A stretch of DNA of 64,000 nucleotides from Neocallimastix lanati (nom. inval.) (GCA_016946835.1 JACVTC010000163.1:201001-265000), one strand, 5' to 3'; positions 38,672 through 55,838 are shown, numbered from the stretch's first letter. Translations and numbers: made by a program. Notes: generated from the sequence alone by a model not told the origin.

Positions 38672-39085
38672 TGAAAAAACTAAAAATAACATACTTTTTT
38701 TTTTTTTTTTGTAATAAAAAAGTTATATGTCAATTTTATAAGATATAATAATAGGATAAAGGGAATAATAATAATATATGTTGAATGAATAAGAAGCATT
38801 CATAATAAATATTATTAAAAAAAAAAAAAAAAGGTCTTATTTATTTATTAATATTAGAATAGAAATGAAATAAGAAAATTTTTTTATTAATTTTTTTTTT
38901 TTTTTTTATATAAACATATATGAAAAATTATTTATATATATATGGATAACATTTTTAGAATAAATAATTCGTAAATTTTTTTTGATATATATATATATAA
39001 ACTTTTTATTTATTCATTTATTTATTTAATTATAAAAATAATAATAAGATAATATAGGGGAATTTGAGAAACATAAGCACAATGG

Positions 39086-39119
<34 letters not shown>

Positions 39120-40350
39120 ACCAATTTCATTTAAATAAAAATATAAATATTAAAATAAAAAAAATAAAAAGATTAGTTATGAAAGGAGAAATTATATTTA
39201 TATATATGTATATTAAGAAAAATTGGAGTTGGATAAAAAAAAAAAATATAGTAATAATAGAATAATATTGCTTTTATTGTATAATAATAATAATAATTAT
39301 TAGTATTAATAAATAAATAATGATCATGATAATGATCATAATAATAATAATGGTGTATTTATTAATCTATTCTATATTATATTATATTTAAAATAAGGAG
39401 AATGTTTTATTAAAAGTTGGAACTTTATTAAAATATTTCATTTCATAAATAAAAGTTTATTTATAAACTTTCATTTATTTATGAAATATTTTAATGTTTT
39501 TTTTTTTTTTTTTTTTTTTTTTTGTTTTATTAAAAAAACATTTCAAATAAAAATAAGAAGATGAATATTTAAAAGAAAAGGATTTCTTTCATAATGTATA
39601 ATGAATAATAATCAATTAAAAACCAATGTTAAATATTATTATTATAGGGTATAAAGTTAAAAAAAAGGTTTCTTTTATTAAAATAAAAAAAATATTTTTT
39701 TTTTTTTTTTAAATATAGTTAAAGTACCCCAATAATAAATAATTAAAATAATTAAATAATAAATAATTAAAATAATTAAATAATAAATAATTAAAATAAT
39801 TGAATAATAAATAATTAAAATAATTAAATAATAAATAATTAAAATAATTAAATAATAAATAATTAAAATAATTGAATAATATTAATTTAATAATATATTT
39901 TTTTATTTATCCGTTGTTATTATGGGGAAAAATATAATTTTATTAATTGATTATACTTTTTAATCCATTAAAAAAAATAATTAGTGATTGTTCTATTATA
40001 TATCTCCATTGTTTAATATTTGTGGCTTTATTTTTTAAATTGTTTTTAACGTATTTATTTTTTTTTTTTTGATCTATTTTTTAAAATTATTTGTTCAACA
40101 ATGGAGATTAAAATTTATTATATAAATATTATAAATAAATTTTTTTTTTTATTATAAATAAATAATGTGAAAATTTTAATAATATTATAACATTTACTTC
40201 ATTAATTTTTATTTTAGATTTTTCTAATGTAAATGTAACAATACCATTAATAATAAATATAAATTAAATAATTCAAGCTCATTATTGAATTTTTCCAAAG
40301 AATACAAGGAAATTTACAATGATTCATATTTTATAGTTTAGAAATTCTTT
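38287..40350. other. Intergenic DNA downstream of the KCH gene
   Basis: Poly-A at about 38310-38340 and 39088-39117, an AAT microsatellite near 38633-38670, a 69-bp imperfect hairpin at 39427-39495, and a 24-bp tandem repeat at 39731-39874. No coding region recognised. Confidence 0.5.
39731..39874. repeat. 24-bp minisatellite, six units
   Basis: Six consecutive 24-bp units beginning AATAATAAATAATTAAAATA and ending ATTA or ATTG, with only that last base varying. It differs from the heptamer arrays in its clear longer period. Confidence 0.9.
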
Positions 40351-40668
40351 TTTATTTATTATTTATTATTTATTATTTATTAATAAATACTCTTTTTATT
40401 ATTTATTATTCAATTATTTATTATTTATTATTCAATTATTTATTATTTATTATTATTTATTTATTATTTATTATTTATTATTTATTATTTATTATTTATT
40501 ATTTATTATTTATTATTTATTATTTATTATTTATTATTTATTATTTATTATTTATTATTTATTATTTATTATTTATTATTTACTTATTATTATTTATTAT
40601 TTATTATTTATTATTTATTATTTATTATTTATTATTTATTATTTATTATTTATTATTATTATTTATAT
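40351..40668. repeat. TTATTTA heptamer array, block 5
   Basis: About 0.3 kb of TTATTTA units with AATAAATACTCTTTTTATT punctuation near 40383. Confidence 0.95.
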
Positions 40669-40984
40669 AAAGAGTACATAAAAATATTAAAATTATATGA
40701 TGTTTAATTGTTACAATTTTACAAGTTATTTTCTGAAATACATTTTTTTTTTTTTTTTTTACAGCTGCAATTATTACAAAGTTTAACTTTATTTATTTAT
40801 TCATTTAATAATTACATGAATATTTTTTTTATAAAAAAAAAAAAAAAAAAAAACGTACAATTAATGAAAATATAAATAAATATTATTAGTTCTAGTAGAA
40901 CATAATATTTTTTTTTTTTTTAAATAGTAATGTAAAAATAAAAATAACATTCTAAATAAATGGTATAAATAAATTCAAAAAAAA

Positions 40985-41231
40985 GAAAAAAGTTCATAGG
41001 CAATGAACCTCACCTCCAAGATTATAGGGTTTCTGTTTAAAAGGGAATTCTTATTCCGTATTAAGGTTTAAATTGACCAAATCTGAAAGAAATGACGGTC
41101 TTCTCCCTCAGAGGTATTAGCCCTACTTGACCGTCATACTCCATTTTACAGTGTTGACACTTCTTGGTTAGTTTACGCTTCTACCGTTGGAATAACAATC
41201 CTTGTCGAATACTACCCCTTGGTATAATTTC

Positions 41232-41284
<53 letters not shown>

Positions 41285-41318
41285 AGAGAGCCCCAGAGTG
41301 CACCAAGAATGAAAGTTT

Positions 41319-41354
<36 letters not shown>

Positions 41355-42200
41355 AATCATTAGAAATGATTTTGGTTATTATTATTAAACAAAAACAAAA
41401 CCTCCCAATTCCTTTTTTATAATCTAAATCAATAATATCTATATCTCCTCTACCAAGAAGGAAGTTATATAATTGATTCCATGTCACCAATATATTTACA
41501 CACTCATTATTAGGAAAAATTACTAATATTAACATGATTATCATCAATTGACCTATTCACTTCATTTTTCATAATGATACTATTATTTTCACTATCACTA
41601 ATATTAATATTCCTATTTTCACTATCAATAGTATTACATTTATTAATAAGGATTATTTCTATTGTTAATATTATTAATATTATACTCTTCGTTACTACCA
41701 CCAGAATCAGTACCTGATTCTATATTATTCATATCTGTGACAACAAGTGCTTACATTACTATTTGATATTGGATAATATTTGGTAATTACAAAAAAAAAA
41801 ATTTCATAAAGAATTTCAATATCCATAAAATATTTCATTCGAAATTCCCGGAAAAAAGATAGCATTTAGAAAACCAATATTCCCATTGAGGATTACTATT
41901 TGTTCTGTAACAACAAAGGATACCTTTCTGGACAGTCGTCTTCAATCCTATTGGCTGGCTTTGGCAACACTAGCATCGAATTTAAAACCACATCTGGCAC
42001 AAAGTATCCATCGGGAAACCAATGCTATAATTCAGAATAACCTAAAGTTGACCTTTAAGTGGTCTTTCTTGTTTTTTTCAAATTCATTTTTTTTTTTTTT
42101 TTTACTTTTAAGCCTTAGCCTTAATTTGAATTTCCTGTCCTATCTCTATCCCAGTAAAAGTTTAAAATTGCTTTTTTTTTTTTTTTTTTTTTTTTTTTGA
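40985..42200 (-). pseudogene. LINE 3' fragment, reverse strand
   Basis: Read on the minus strand, 42170-42010 matches 29905-30040 of the 27-30 kb LINE (FYWDRDRTG, AKA, then KKTRKTT and TTFRLF-like words in shifted frames). Further along come CARCGFKFDASVAKAS-like sequence (about 41990-41940), an acidic Asn-rich piece (TDMNNIESGTDSGGSNEEYN, about 41740-41685), SENRNINISDSENNS (about 41625-41580), WNQLYNFLLGRGDIDIIDLD (about 41490-41430) and, after a homopolymer, KKCQHCKMEYDGQVGLIPLR (about 41170-41105). The CxxC and Cys-rich pieces suggest the zinc-knuckle-like tail often found at LINE ends. Frames change at the poly-A/T tracts. Confidence 0.65.
41276..41640 (-). repeat. Dispersed repeat, copy 2 (pairs with 18380-18735)
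   Basis: Second copy of the cassette of about 360 bp. Both copies keep a poly-A and a poly-T tract at matching places, indicating that the homopolymers were already present in the parent element and then changed length. Confidence 0.8.
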
Positions 42201-42893
42201 TGGAAATTTATCTAATTTTTTTTACTAAATTTTTTTTTTTTTTTATTATTTCCAGAAAAAGAAAAAAGGTCTTTAAAATGTATTGAAATATATTACGTAA
42301 AAATTAATTTATGGGTCATAGAACAAAGTTATTAAAACATATAACATGTACTAAAAATAAATATTAACAAACTCTTACACATAAATTATCATTGATTCAT
42401 TGATCAACATTGAAGATGAGTATAAATATTTAAGCTAGTTAAAGAAAAAAAAAAACATAGAACTTCTTAATAGATAATAGATGAAACACCCTTAAAGATA
42501 AAATGAGGTATTAAGCAAGACGTGAATATAATACATACTAAAGAATCTTATATATAAGACTCTAAACAAATTTACAACTATAATAATTAAAAAGTTACAA
42601 TTAAAAAACAAAAGAATAAAGGAAGTTATAATAAAATATAACATTTTATTGAAATAAAACTAAAGAGTAGTCAAATTAAAATATAAATGAATGTATCTAA
42701 CCAATATAATAAAATTTGTTAATACTACTAAATAATCATGGGATTAAATTTTTTGATCCACAAAAAAACGAAATTATTGTAATATAGAAAGTAGGTAATA
42801 ATTTAATTATAGTAATAATATACTTAAAATATAAATATAGATATTAAAAAGTGTCAATAGCATATAAACAGTAAATGTTACAGGTATATTCAT
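42201..42893. repeat. Diverged duplicated segment with spacer
   Basis: 42340-42630 is a diverged direct copy of 43368-43600. Shared words are AAATAAATATTAACAA, CATAAATTAT, AACAT/CAATGAAGATGA-like sequence, AATAG.ATAATAGA.GAAAC, A.TA.GTG/CGTGAATAT and AAAGAATAAA.GAAGTTA. No coding sense is seen in either copy. Confidence 0.6.
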
Positions 42894-43262
42894 TTATTAT
42901 TTATTTGTTTATTTCTAATTTATTTAATTATTATATATTATTTACTATTTACTATTTATTATTTTATTAATAAATACTCTTTTTATTAATTATTATTTAT
43001 GATTTATTATATATTATATATTATATATTATTTATTATATTATTTATTATTTATTATTTATTATTTATTATTTATTATTTATTATTTATTATTTATTATT
43101 TATTATTTATTATTTATTATTTATTATTTATTATTTATTATTTATTATTTATAATTTATTATTTATTATTTATTATTATAATTATTTATTATTTATTATT
43201 TATTATTTATTATTATAATTATTTATTATTTATTATTTATTATTTATTATTACAATTATTAT
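42894..43262. repeat. TTATTTA heptamer array, block 6
   Basis: TTATTTA units with AATAAATACTCTTTTTATT punctuation near 42968 and ATAATTATTTATT interruptions near 43175-43260. A small satellite of the same units lies at 43610-43655. Confidence 0.92.
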
Positions 43263-44802
43263 TTGTTATAATATGTGAAATAAGCTAAAAAAAAATTTGT
43301 TGAAACATATTATATATGTATAAAATTATTAGTTATATTATAAAGATATAAATCATTTAATTTGCACTAAAATAAATATTAACAACTTAATCATAAATTA
43401 TAAATAATATCAACAATGAAAATGAATGATATAAGATTTAAGATTTAAAAATAAAAACATGAAATTTTTTTAATAGGATAATAGAAGAAACAAAAATAAG
43501 GAACTTAGTAAGGTGTGAATATCATATAAATTAATGTATAATAATAAAAAAAATTTTATAGTTAAAATTAAAGTTTAAAGAATAAAAGAAGTTAACAAAA
43601 AAAATAATATATTTATTATTTATTATTTATTATTTATTATTTATTAATAATTATTCATCATTAATTATATCTATTTAGAATTATTTTTTTTTTTTTTTTT
43701 TAAATTAAAATAGTTGTTAATTGGAATAGTTTAGAGATAATACTGAATATTTAATAAATTAATGTCTTTCCATTCTTTTATTTAATCTCTTTTTTTTTTT
43801 TTTATTTTATTTTATTTTATTTTATTTTATTTTATTTTAATCATTATTAAATTTATTATTATTATTATTTTTTAATTTACACTATATAGTAAGTTTTCAA
43901 ATAAAACAATATATAATTAAATTTAATTTATTTTCTGCATTTTGTATTAAATATTAATTAAAGACTTAATATTTATGCTTATATTTAATTATTTATTAAA
44001 GAAATTTCAATTGTTTAATTAAATTTTTTTTTTATTTTTTATTTTTTTTTACAATATACTATATACAAAATGCTATATGATAAATATTTAAAGTATAAGT
44101 TGTATATTCATGAATACTATATTTATACATTTATTTATTATTAATACTATACATAAATATTAATAATTAAAAATGAAATAAATGAATATTTATATATTAA
44201 TTCTTGAAACTGATTTTATTATGAAATCCATTCCATTAATATTTTTTTTTTTTTTATTTTAGTTTCAAAATGAAATGAACCTATTTTATGTTTTAATTCT
44301 TTTTTTTTTTTTTTTTTTTTGAATAAAATTTCTATTTTAGTTTCTATATAAAATGATTACATTTATCTTTGTCATTTTCATTTTGAGCTATTGAAATATA
44401 TGTTATATGTTTTTTTATTATCTCACTTTTATTACTTTAGTTGATAAAATTTCATAAAAAAAAAATTATTTTAACTTCATGTAATAATATATCAACATGA
44501 AGTTAAAATAAAATTAAACTTTTTTTTTTAATAGAGTTGTTTTACAACTTTATATATACTTTTTAAGTTTTAAAGGTGAAAGTTACCAGAGATAATCCTT
44601 TAAATATACATTATCATAACTTTTTTTTTTTTATATAAATTCTTGTTATTTTAATGGTAAAATAATTTCATTTTTCATTTTTTTATATAGAGATCAAAAA
44701 CTATTATATTTAAAATATTATCATTATAAGTGGTTATAATGATAATCTTTTAAATTCTTTTTATCAATCCTCATAAATTAAAAATCCTTTAATTTAAAAT
44801 CT
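43263..44802. other. AT-rich intergenic DNA
   Basis: Contains the second copy of the diverged duplication (43368-43600), a TTTTA pentamer run at about 43801-43839 and a perfect 15-bp hairpin at 44468-44509. No gene seen. Confidence 0.5.
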
Positions 44803-44955
44803 TTAAAACATAAAAGCAGATTTAATTGAACATTTTTGTCTAGTCAAAATCTCTGAATAATATTTCTTTGAACCATTTTGTTCTTCATATTCAATATTCG
44901 CATAATTTTCAATTTGATTATGGTAACGAACAGAAGAAGAAATAGAATATAGAAT
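44803..44955 (-). pseudogene. Short coding remnant, unknown
   Basis: On the minus strand about 50 codons stay open with unbiased composition: ISSSVRYHNQIENYANIEYE, then EQNGSKKYYSEILTRQK, ending at a stop at 44803. No start or splice partner was found. It may be a scrap of a transposon or of a lost gene, and I do not recognise it. Confidence 0.3.
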
Positions 44956-46633
44956 TGTCTTTCAAGTTATTCATTTTAAAATTATTATACATTCCTTTAA
45001 TATTATTATCTAATATGATTAAGTTTTAATATATCTAAAAGATAACATCCTAAATAACTTAAAATAAAATATATCATAATATAAAAAAAATTTTTTAAAT
45101 TCACTATAATACACTCAATAGTAAATTTTATTTTTTTTTTTAACAATATAAATAATGATTAATGTACAATATGAATAATTATCTATTACAATTAAAATAA
45201 TAGAGAGACATATTATATTTAATATTAATAATTGTTTATTGTGGTTACATTTGAATATTAAATATATTATTATTATCTAATAAAATTTTTAAATAAAAAT
45301 ATAAAAAAAAAAAAATCATTAATAAACATTAATAAACATAATATAAAAGTTCAACGTAGCGGCGAGGTCCTTAAAATAAAAATATTATGTTACTATAAAG
45401 ATATTCAATCTAAAAATAAATATGAATAAAATGAATAATAAAAGAATATATAATAAATAAATAAATTCAAAATATTAGTTTCTAATTATAAAAATTTCAA
45501 TTTAAGCTACTAAAAAAAATAATTTATTTATAAATGATGTGATTACTCTAATTTTAATTAGTAGTTTATAATTATTATTATTATTATAATTATTTTTTAA
45601 TCATATTTTTTTCTACAATCTTGAATTAATAATTAATTTTTTAATTAATAGTTTAAAATATATATTAATTAACTATATAATTATTTATAATATGTAATTT
45701 TTTTTTTCTTTATATTTTTATTCAATATTCAACATTTATATTAAAATTAATTGAATATACAACTATTTAAAATATATTTTTAAATCCTTTTTTTTTTTCT
45801 CTTTTTTTTTTTTTTTATATTTTTGATACTTTTATTCAACATTATTAGAATATAATAAAATTAATTAAATATATAACTATTTAAATATTTATTTTTTTAT
45901 AATATTTTTATTTAAGTATATTTTCAATTTTTTTTTTTTTTATAGTTTTTAATGTTTTTATTGTTAAGATACTTGATCAATAAAGTCGAAACAACTTTTG
46001 ACAATAATATATATAAATTATACTTTTTAACGTAAAATGAAGTTGAATTTGCAGTTGATATAACTTATTTTTTTTTTTAATTATAAACAATGATTAAAGC
46101 TTATATTTTTATTTTATTTTATTTTATTTTATTTTAAAATTAATAAAGATTATTTATTTTTATCACATTTTGAATGTGTAATAATTTTAATATGTAACAA
46201 TTTTTTTTATTAAGAGTTAAGAGATAAAATAAATTTCATAAAAAAATTTACAAAAATACAAAAAAAAATATAAATAATAAAAAGTTATTCCTACTGACAT
46301 TATTACTAAATATAAATGAAGTTTTATATATATTTTTTAAATATTTTATGTATTTTTTATATTTCTTTATATTTTTCCCTTTAAATAAAAAATATTATTA
46401 TTTTTTATTATTTTTTTTTTTCAATTTTTTAATAATAAAATTTTAAATATATTATGTTCATATATTATGAATATAATTAATTTAAATTGTTTAATGAAAA
46501 ATTAAAAAAAAATTATATATAAATTAATAATTATGATTATAGCAATAAATTAAATAATTGATTATATTTAAATATATTTAAAATATAAATTAATATATAA
46601 AAAAGAAAGAAAATTTTAAATATTTTTACTATA
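44956..46633. other. AT-rich intergenic DNA
   Basis: Homopolymers and TA-rich sequence. The only composition anomaly is a GC-rich spot at 45352-45370 (CAACGTAGCGGCGAGGTCC). No gene seen. Confidence 0.5.
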
Positions 46634-47641
46634 ATTAATAAATAATAAATAATAAATAATAAATAATAAATAATAAAAAGAGTATTTATTAATAAATAAT
46701 AAATAATAAATAATAAATAATAATAATAATAAATAATAAATAATAAATAATAAATAATAAAAAGAGTATTTATTAATAAATAATAAATAATAAATAATAA
46801 ATAATAAATGATAAATAAATAATAAATAATAAATAATAAATAATAAATAATAAATAATAAATAATAAATAATAAATAATAAATAATAAATAATAAATAAT
46901 AAATAATTGAATAATAAATAATAAATAATAAATAATAAATAATAAATAATAAATAATAAATAATAAATAATAAATAATAAAAAGAGTATTTATTAATAAA
47001 TAATAAATAATAAATAATAAATAATAAATAATAAATAATAAAAAGAGTATTTATTAATAAATAATAAATAATAAATAATAAAAAGAGTATTTATTAATAA
47101 ATAATAAATAATAAATAATAAATAATAATAAAGAGTATTTATTAATAAATAATAAATAATAAATAATAATAAAAAGAGTATTTATTAATAAATAATAAAT
47201 AATAAATAATAAAAAGAGTATTTATTAATAAATAATAAATAATAAATAATAATAAAAAGAGTATTTATTAATAAATAATAAATAATAAATAATAAAAAGA
47301 GTATTTATTAATAAATAATAAATAATAAATAATAAATAATAATAAAGAGTATTTATTAATAAATAATAAATAATAAATAATAATAAAAAGAGTATTTATT
47401 AATAAATAATAAATAATAAATAATAAATAATAAATAATAAATAATAAATAATAAATAATAAATAATTGAATAATAAATAATAAATAATAAATAATAAATA
47501 ATAAATAATAAATAATAAATAATAAATAATAAATAATAAATAATTAAAAGAGTATTTATTAATAAATAATTGAATAAATAAATAATAAGTAAATAAATAA
47601 TAAATAATTAAATAATTGAATAAATAAATAATAAGTAAATA
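46634..47641. repeat. Higher-order AATAAAT array with palindromic punctuation
   Basis: About 1 kb of AATAAAT units interrupted about 13 times by (A)AAAAGAGTATTTATTAATAA, with spacings of roughly 40-90 bp in the regular part (46980-47400). The punctuation contains the 16-bp perfect palindrome TATTTATTAATAAATA, where the TTATTTA and AATAAAT orientations meet. This is the most regular of the seven blocks. Confidence 0.95.
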
Positions 47642-48822
47642 AATTTTTTTTATTTATTAAATTGATTAATTTTTTTTTTAAAAAATTTATTTAATAAAAA
47701 CTAATTAAAATTAAAATATATATATATATTATATTTAAATATATATAATAATATATTAAGAGTTAAAAGAAGATAGAATTAAATAAAGTAAAAATAAAAT
47801 AAAAAATTAAAATTTTAATATAAAATAAAAAAAAATAATAAAAAACTAATTAAATCAAAATTTTTTAATTATTTTTTTTTTATATTAAATTTTTTTTTTT
47901 TTTTTGATATTTAAATATTTATTATTCATTATTTAAATTATTAATTATTTAAATTATTAATTATTAAATCTAGTTTTTTTTTTTTTTTTTTTTTTTTTAT
48001 TTTTTTTTTTTTTTTTTTTTTTTAATTTTAATTTTAATTTTAATTTTAATTTTAATTTTAATTTTTATTTTTATGTTTTATTTTATTTTTTATTGATGAA
48101 ACTGTAACAGCTTGTCAAAAAAGTCACCTTAGAAATACTTCAAGTTGTAACAAAATTTTTTAAAAAAATAAAAAAAAAATAAAACAAGAAAAGATAAAAA
48201 AACGAAAGAAAAAAAAATTGAATTATAAATTTAAATTTATTTTAAATTTTATACTTTGTACCATAAAATACTATTTTGACAATTAACTTTATTATTATTA
48301 TTATTTTGTTGTTAGCTTTATTGATAACCAATGAATTATTAATTAAATAATTTTTATATTTCAATAATTATAAATATATTTTCAGTAAAAAGTATTAATT
48401 TTATTTAAATTTAATTTATTCATTTATTCTTTTCAATAATTTCTTTTTTTAAAAAAAAAATATTATATTGATAAGAAATTATATATAAATAAAAAAAAAA
48501 ACATTATATTAACAATTGAAGTATTTATAATATTTATTATTTTTTATTCAATTTTATTGTATATATCAATTAAATATTATTACTGTAAATATAAATTTAA
48601 TATTTTTATATAAATAATTTATTTGCTCAAAAAAAAAAAAAAAAAAAAAAAAAAAGAATAAAGCATTAAAATATTATAATACTAAATTGAGTTTTTTTTT
48701 TTTTAAAAAAAAAAAAATTCAATAGTAATACAATAATTGATTTAATTTTTCACAATTTTTTATAAATAAATATACTTTTTTATATATCTTTACAAGTTCA
48801 CATTTATTATATACCTTTGTAA

Positions 48823-48862
<40 letters not shown>

Positions 48863-49339
48863 AACTCATTTTTGAATTCAAAGAATTGAGACTATTGTTA
48901 AACATTTTATAAACTCTAAAAATTAAGCCAAAAAAAAAAAATTTTTTTTTTATTTATATTTTTACTATTAACGCTTATAATCAAAAGACAATACAAAACA
49001 AAGCGAAACAAAAAGAAAAACAAAAAAATATTTTTTTTTTCTAATATCTTTAGGTATTTTAATTTATTTGTTTATTTTTTTTTTTTATTTATTTAAAAAA
49101 AAAAGTTGTTGTGTCAATGTAAGTATTTTTTTTTTTTATTTTAATTCTTCTATATATTATTGACTAATATATATATATATATACATTGTTTTCTTTCATC
49201 GAAAAAAAAAAAAAAAAAAAAAGTAATAAAGTTTCTTTTTTTTATTAAATAATTATATTTTTATATATCTTTATAATATTTAAATATTTCAGTATTTATA
49301 AAATTTCTTAATTTATTTATTTAAAAAATAAAATTCAAA
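47642..49339. other. Upstream region of the CHS4-like gene
   Basis: Poly-T tracts at about 47971-48023 and 48826-48856, a TTTTAA hexamer run at about 48024-48064 and poly-A at about 48630-48655. A mildly GC-richer patch at 48095-48150 has no frame. The start codon is preceded by TTCAAA, the same context as MBF1. Confidence 0.45.
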
Positions 49340-53709
<4,370 letters not shown>

Positions 53710-54165
53710 TAATACAAAAAAATAATAATAAAAAAAAAATAAAGATAAAAATAAAAATAAAAATAAAAATAAAAAAATAAAAAATAATTATATATATATA
53801 TGTATTTTCAGATTTAATCTTTATATATATATATAATAATTATAATAATAATTTAAAAAAAAAAAAAAAAAAGTCAATTTTACTATTAAATTAAAAATTT
53901 TATTAAAGAATTATTATCTCTATTATCTTTTAATTTATTTTCATTGAAATATCAGTTAACTATATTTTATTCACACTTTTCAAAAAAAAAATTTTTTTTT
54001 ATTAATTTATTTTATTTTATTTAATACTTTTATTATATTTTTATATAATATTTTATTTATCATATTATTTTTTTTATTATTATTATTTATTTTCTTATAA
54101 TTCCTTTTATTAATCTATTTAAAATGGTTCATTTTATTTGCTAATAATAAATGAATTAAAAATAA

Positions 54166-54239
<74 letters not shown>

Positions 54240-54719
54240 GTAATAATAATATGAAATTTTTATTGAAATTTGATGAATTTCATTCTTCTTAGTTTTAGTT
54301 TAAACAAAAAAAAAAAATTATTTAAAATAAAACTGTTATATAAGCAAATAATAATAATAATTTATAATTAGTTTTTAATTATTAATGGTTAATTGTTCAT
54401 AAATGGATAGCAATAATTTTAAATATAAATATTTATATATTAATTAACTTAATAATAACTATTGAAAAATAATTTATAATAAAAATAAAATAAATAAATA
54501 AAATGAAATTTAATTAAATTAAACCTTTACAACTTTTTTTTTTTTTTGTTTTTTTTTGTTTTTTTTTGTTTTTTTGTTTTGTTTTGTTTTTTTTTTGTTT
54601 TTTTAATTTTTATAAAAAAAAATCGATAATTTAATTAATGTATTTAAATGAATAATTTATCTCTATGATAAGTGATGTGCGATGGAACTCAACATCAAAA
54701 AAAAAATTTAATACATAAA
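53710..54719. other. CHS4-like gene downstream region
   Basis: AAT microsatellite at about 54167-54250, a T-tract with regularly spaced single Gs (about 54532-54605), and AT DNA. No coding region recognised. Confidence 0.5.
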
Positions 54720-54872
54720 AATCTTCATTCCTTCTACTAAATTTAATTGAAAATGTTAAAAAAAAAAAAATTTAACAAAAAAAAAAAAAAAAAAAAAAAA
54801 ATAATTCCAAGTCAAAGTCTAATAAATTTAAAGTATGTTGACTCTGAAGTTATTCTTCATTCATCCTCAAAT

Positions 54873-54903
<31 letters not shown>

Positions 54904-55133
54904 GTTTGAGTGTCATCTCAACACTAATTCTTCCTTTTTTTTTTCAATCTTTGTATATAAGTTGGAATAGTAATGGCTAGAACTCGGAAAAGTGGGATGG
55001 TGTTGTTTATATGAACTCAATATCCAAAACTTATATGTATCTACCTCCAGGTAATTGGTAATAGTAAAAAATTTATTTACAAGAAAAATTCTTCATCACC
55101 AGTACTTTTTTGGTTACAATTTTTTCTTTTTTT

Positions 55134-55165
<32 letters not shown>

Positions 55166-55575
55166 GGCTAACAATAAGCTCTCTGGTATGAAAGTTCTTT
55201 TTATTGGTATTCAGGCATCCTATTCATAGAATGAAGAGTCATCAATTTATAATTATATTATATCAGTTATTATTACTTTGTTTTTTTTTTTTTTTTTTTT
55301 TTGGTATCAATAAAATGCTCAATTGATCATAATAAAAAATAATTACTGATGGAATTTCTAAATATTAGTTTTCGTTTTTCCCCATGAGTTTATTAGACCT
55401 GATTAATTTGGTTTTTTTGTAATCATGAAGAGAGTATTAGCCTTTATATCTTTATAAGAGAAATTTGCCCAAGAAGAAAAAGTTAAAGGTAAATATTTAA
55501 CCTATTATGTAGCTCGTCTTTTGATCTTAAAAAGGCCTACAACTCTCTTGTTCCCATCGACATCATTCTTACTTA
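54720..55575 (+). pseudogene. LINE fragments, plus strand
   Basis: 54800-55050 encodes the N-terminal side: PSQSLINLKYVDSEVILHSS, then across poly-T SLYISWNSNG (about 54948-54977), matching the FCLSWNTNGW endonuclease start of the 27-30 kb copy. After poly-T tracts, 55320-55575 jumps to the reverse transcriptase, with FIREICPRRKVKGKYLT (about 55455-55505) and DLKKAYNSLVPIDIILT in mixed frames. The internal endonuclease and early reverse-transcriptase parts are missing. Confidence 0.72.
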
Positions 55576-55582
55576 AACATGT

Positions 55583-55838
55583 TATATCAAAATTATTTTA
55601 AATATCATTTATAAACAAATTAAACAATATAGAAGATAGTGGGCAACCTTGTCTTACTCCTTAATTAATAGGGAATTCATCAGATAACATATTTAGGTAA
55701 GGAGCTATTGCTTTGAACGGAAGAAAAAGTTTTGAAAATAAAATTGAAACACCTATCTCGCATACCAAAAAACGAAATAATTTAGTAAGAATGATGTCGA
55801 TGGGAACAAGAGAGTTGTAGGTGATTTTAAGATAATAT
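55583..55838 (-). pseudogene. LINE reverse transcriptase fragment, inverted
   Basis: The minus strand reads from TYNSLVPIDIILTKLF through FPIN, a stop, then GVRQGCPLSSILFNLFINDI, a well-preserved block B of non-LTR reverse transcriptase. The first 50 bp (55783-55833) are the inverse of 55525-55574 on the plus strand, so the two fragments form an inverted repeat with a spacer of about 210 bp. Confidence 0.8.

Noticed and set aside
46634-47641. CRISPR-like array of regularly spaced motifs
   Set aside because: The spacers are themselves the same heptamer, the motif is AT-only apart from GAG, and the context is eukaryotic.
48100-48155. Possible C/D-box snoRNA (TGATGAAAC near 48094)
   Set aside because: A C-box-like word is present, but no D box or terminal stem was found at a suitable distance.
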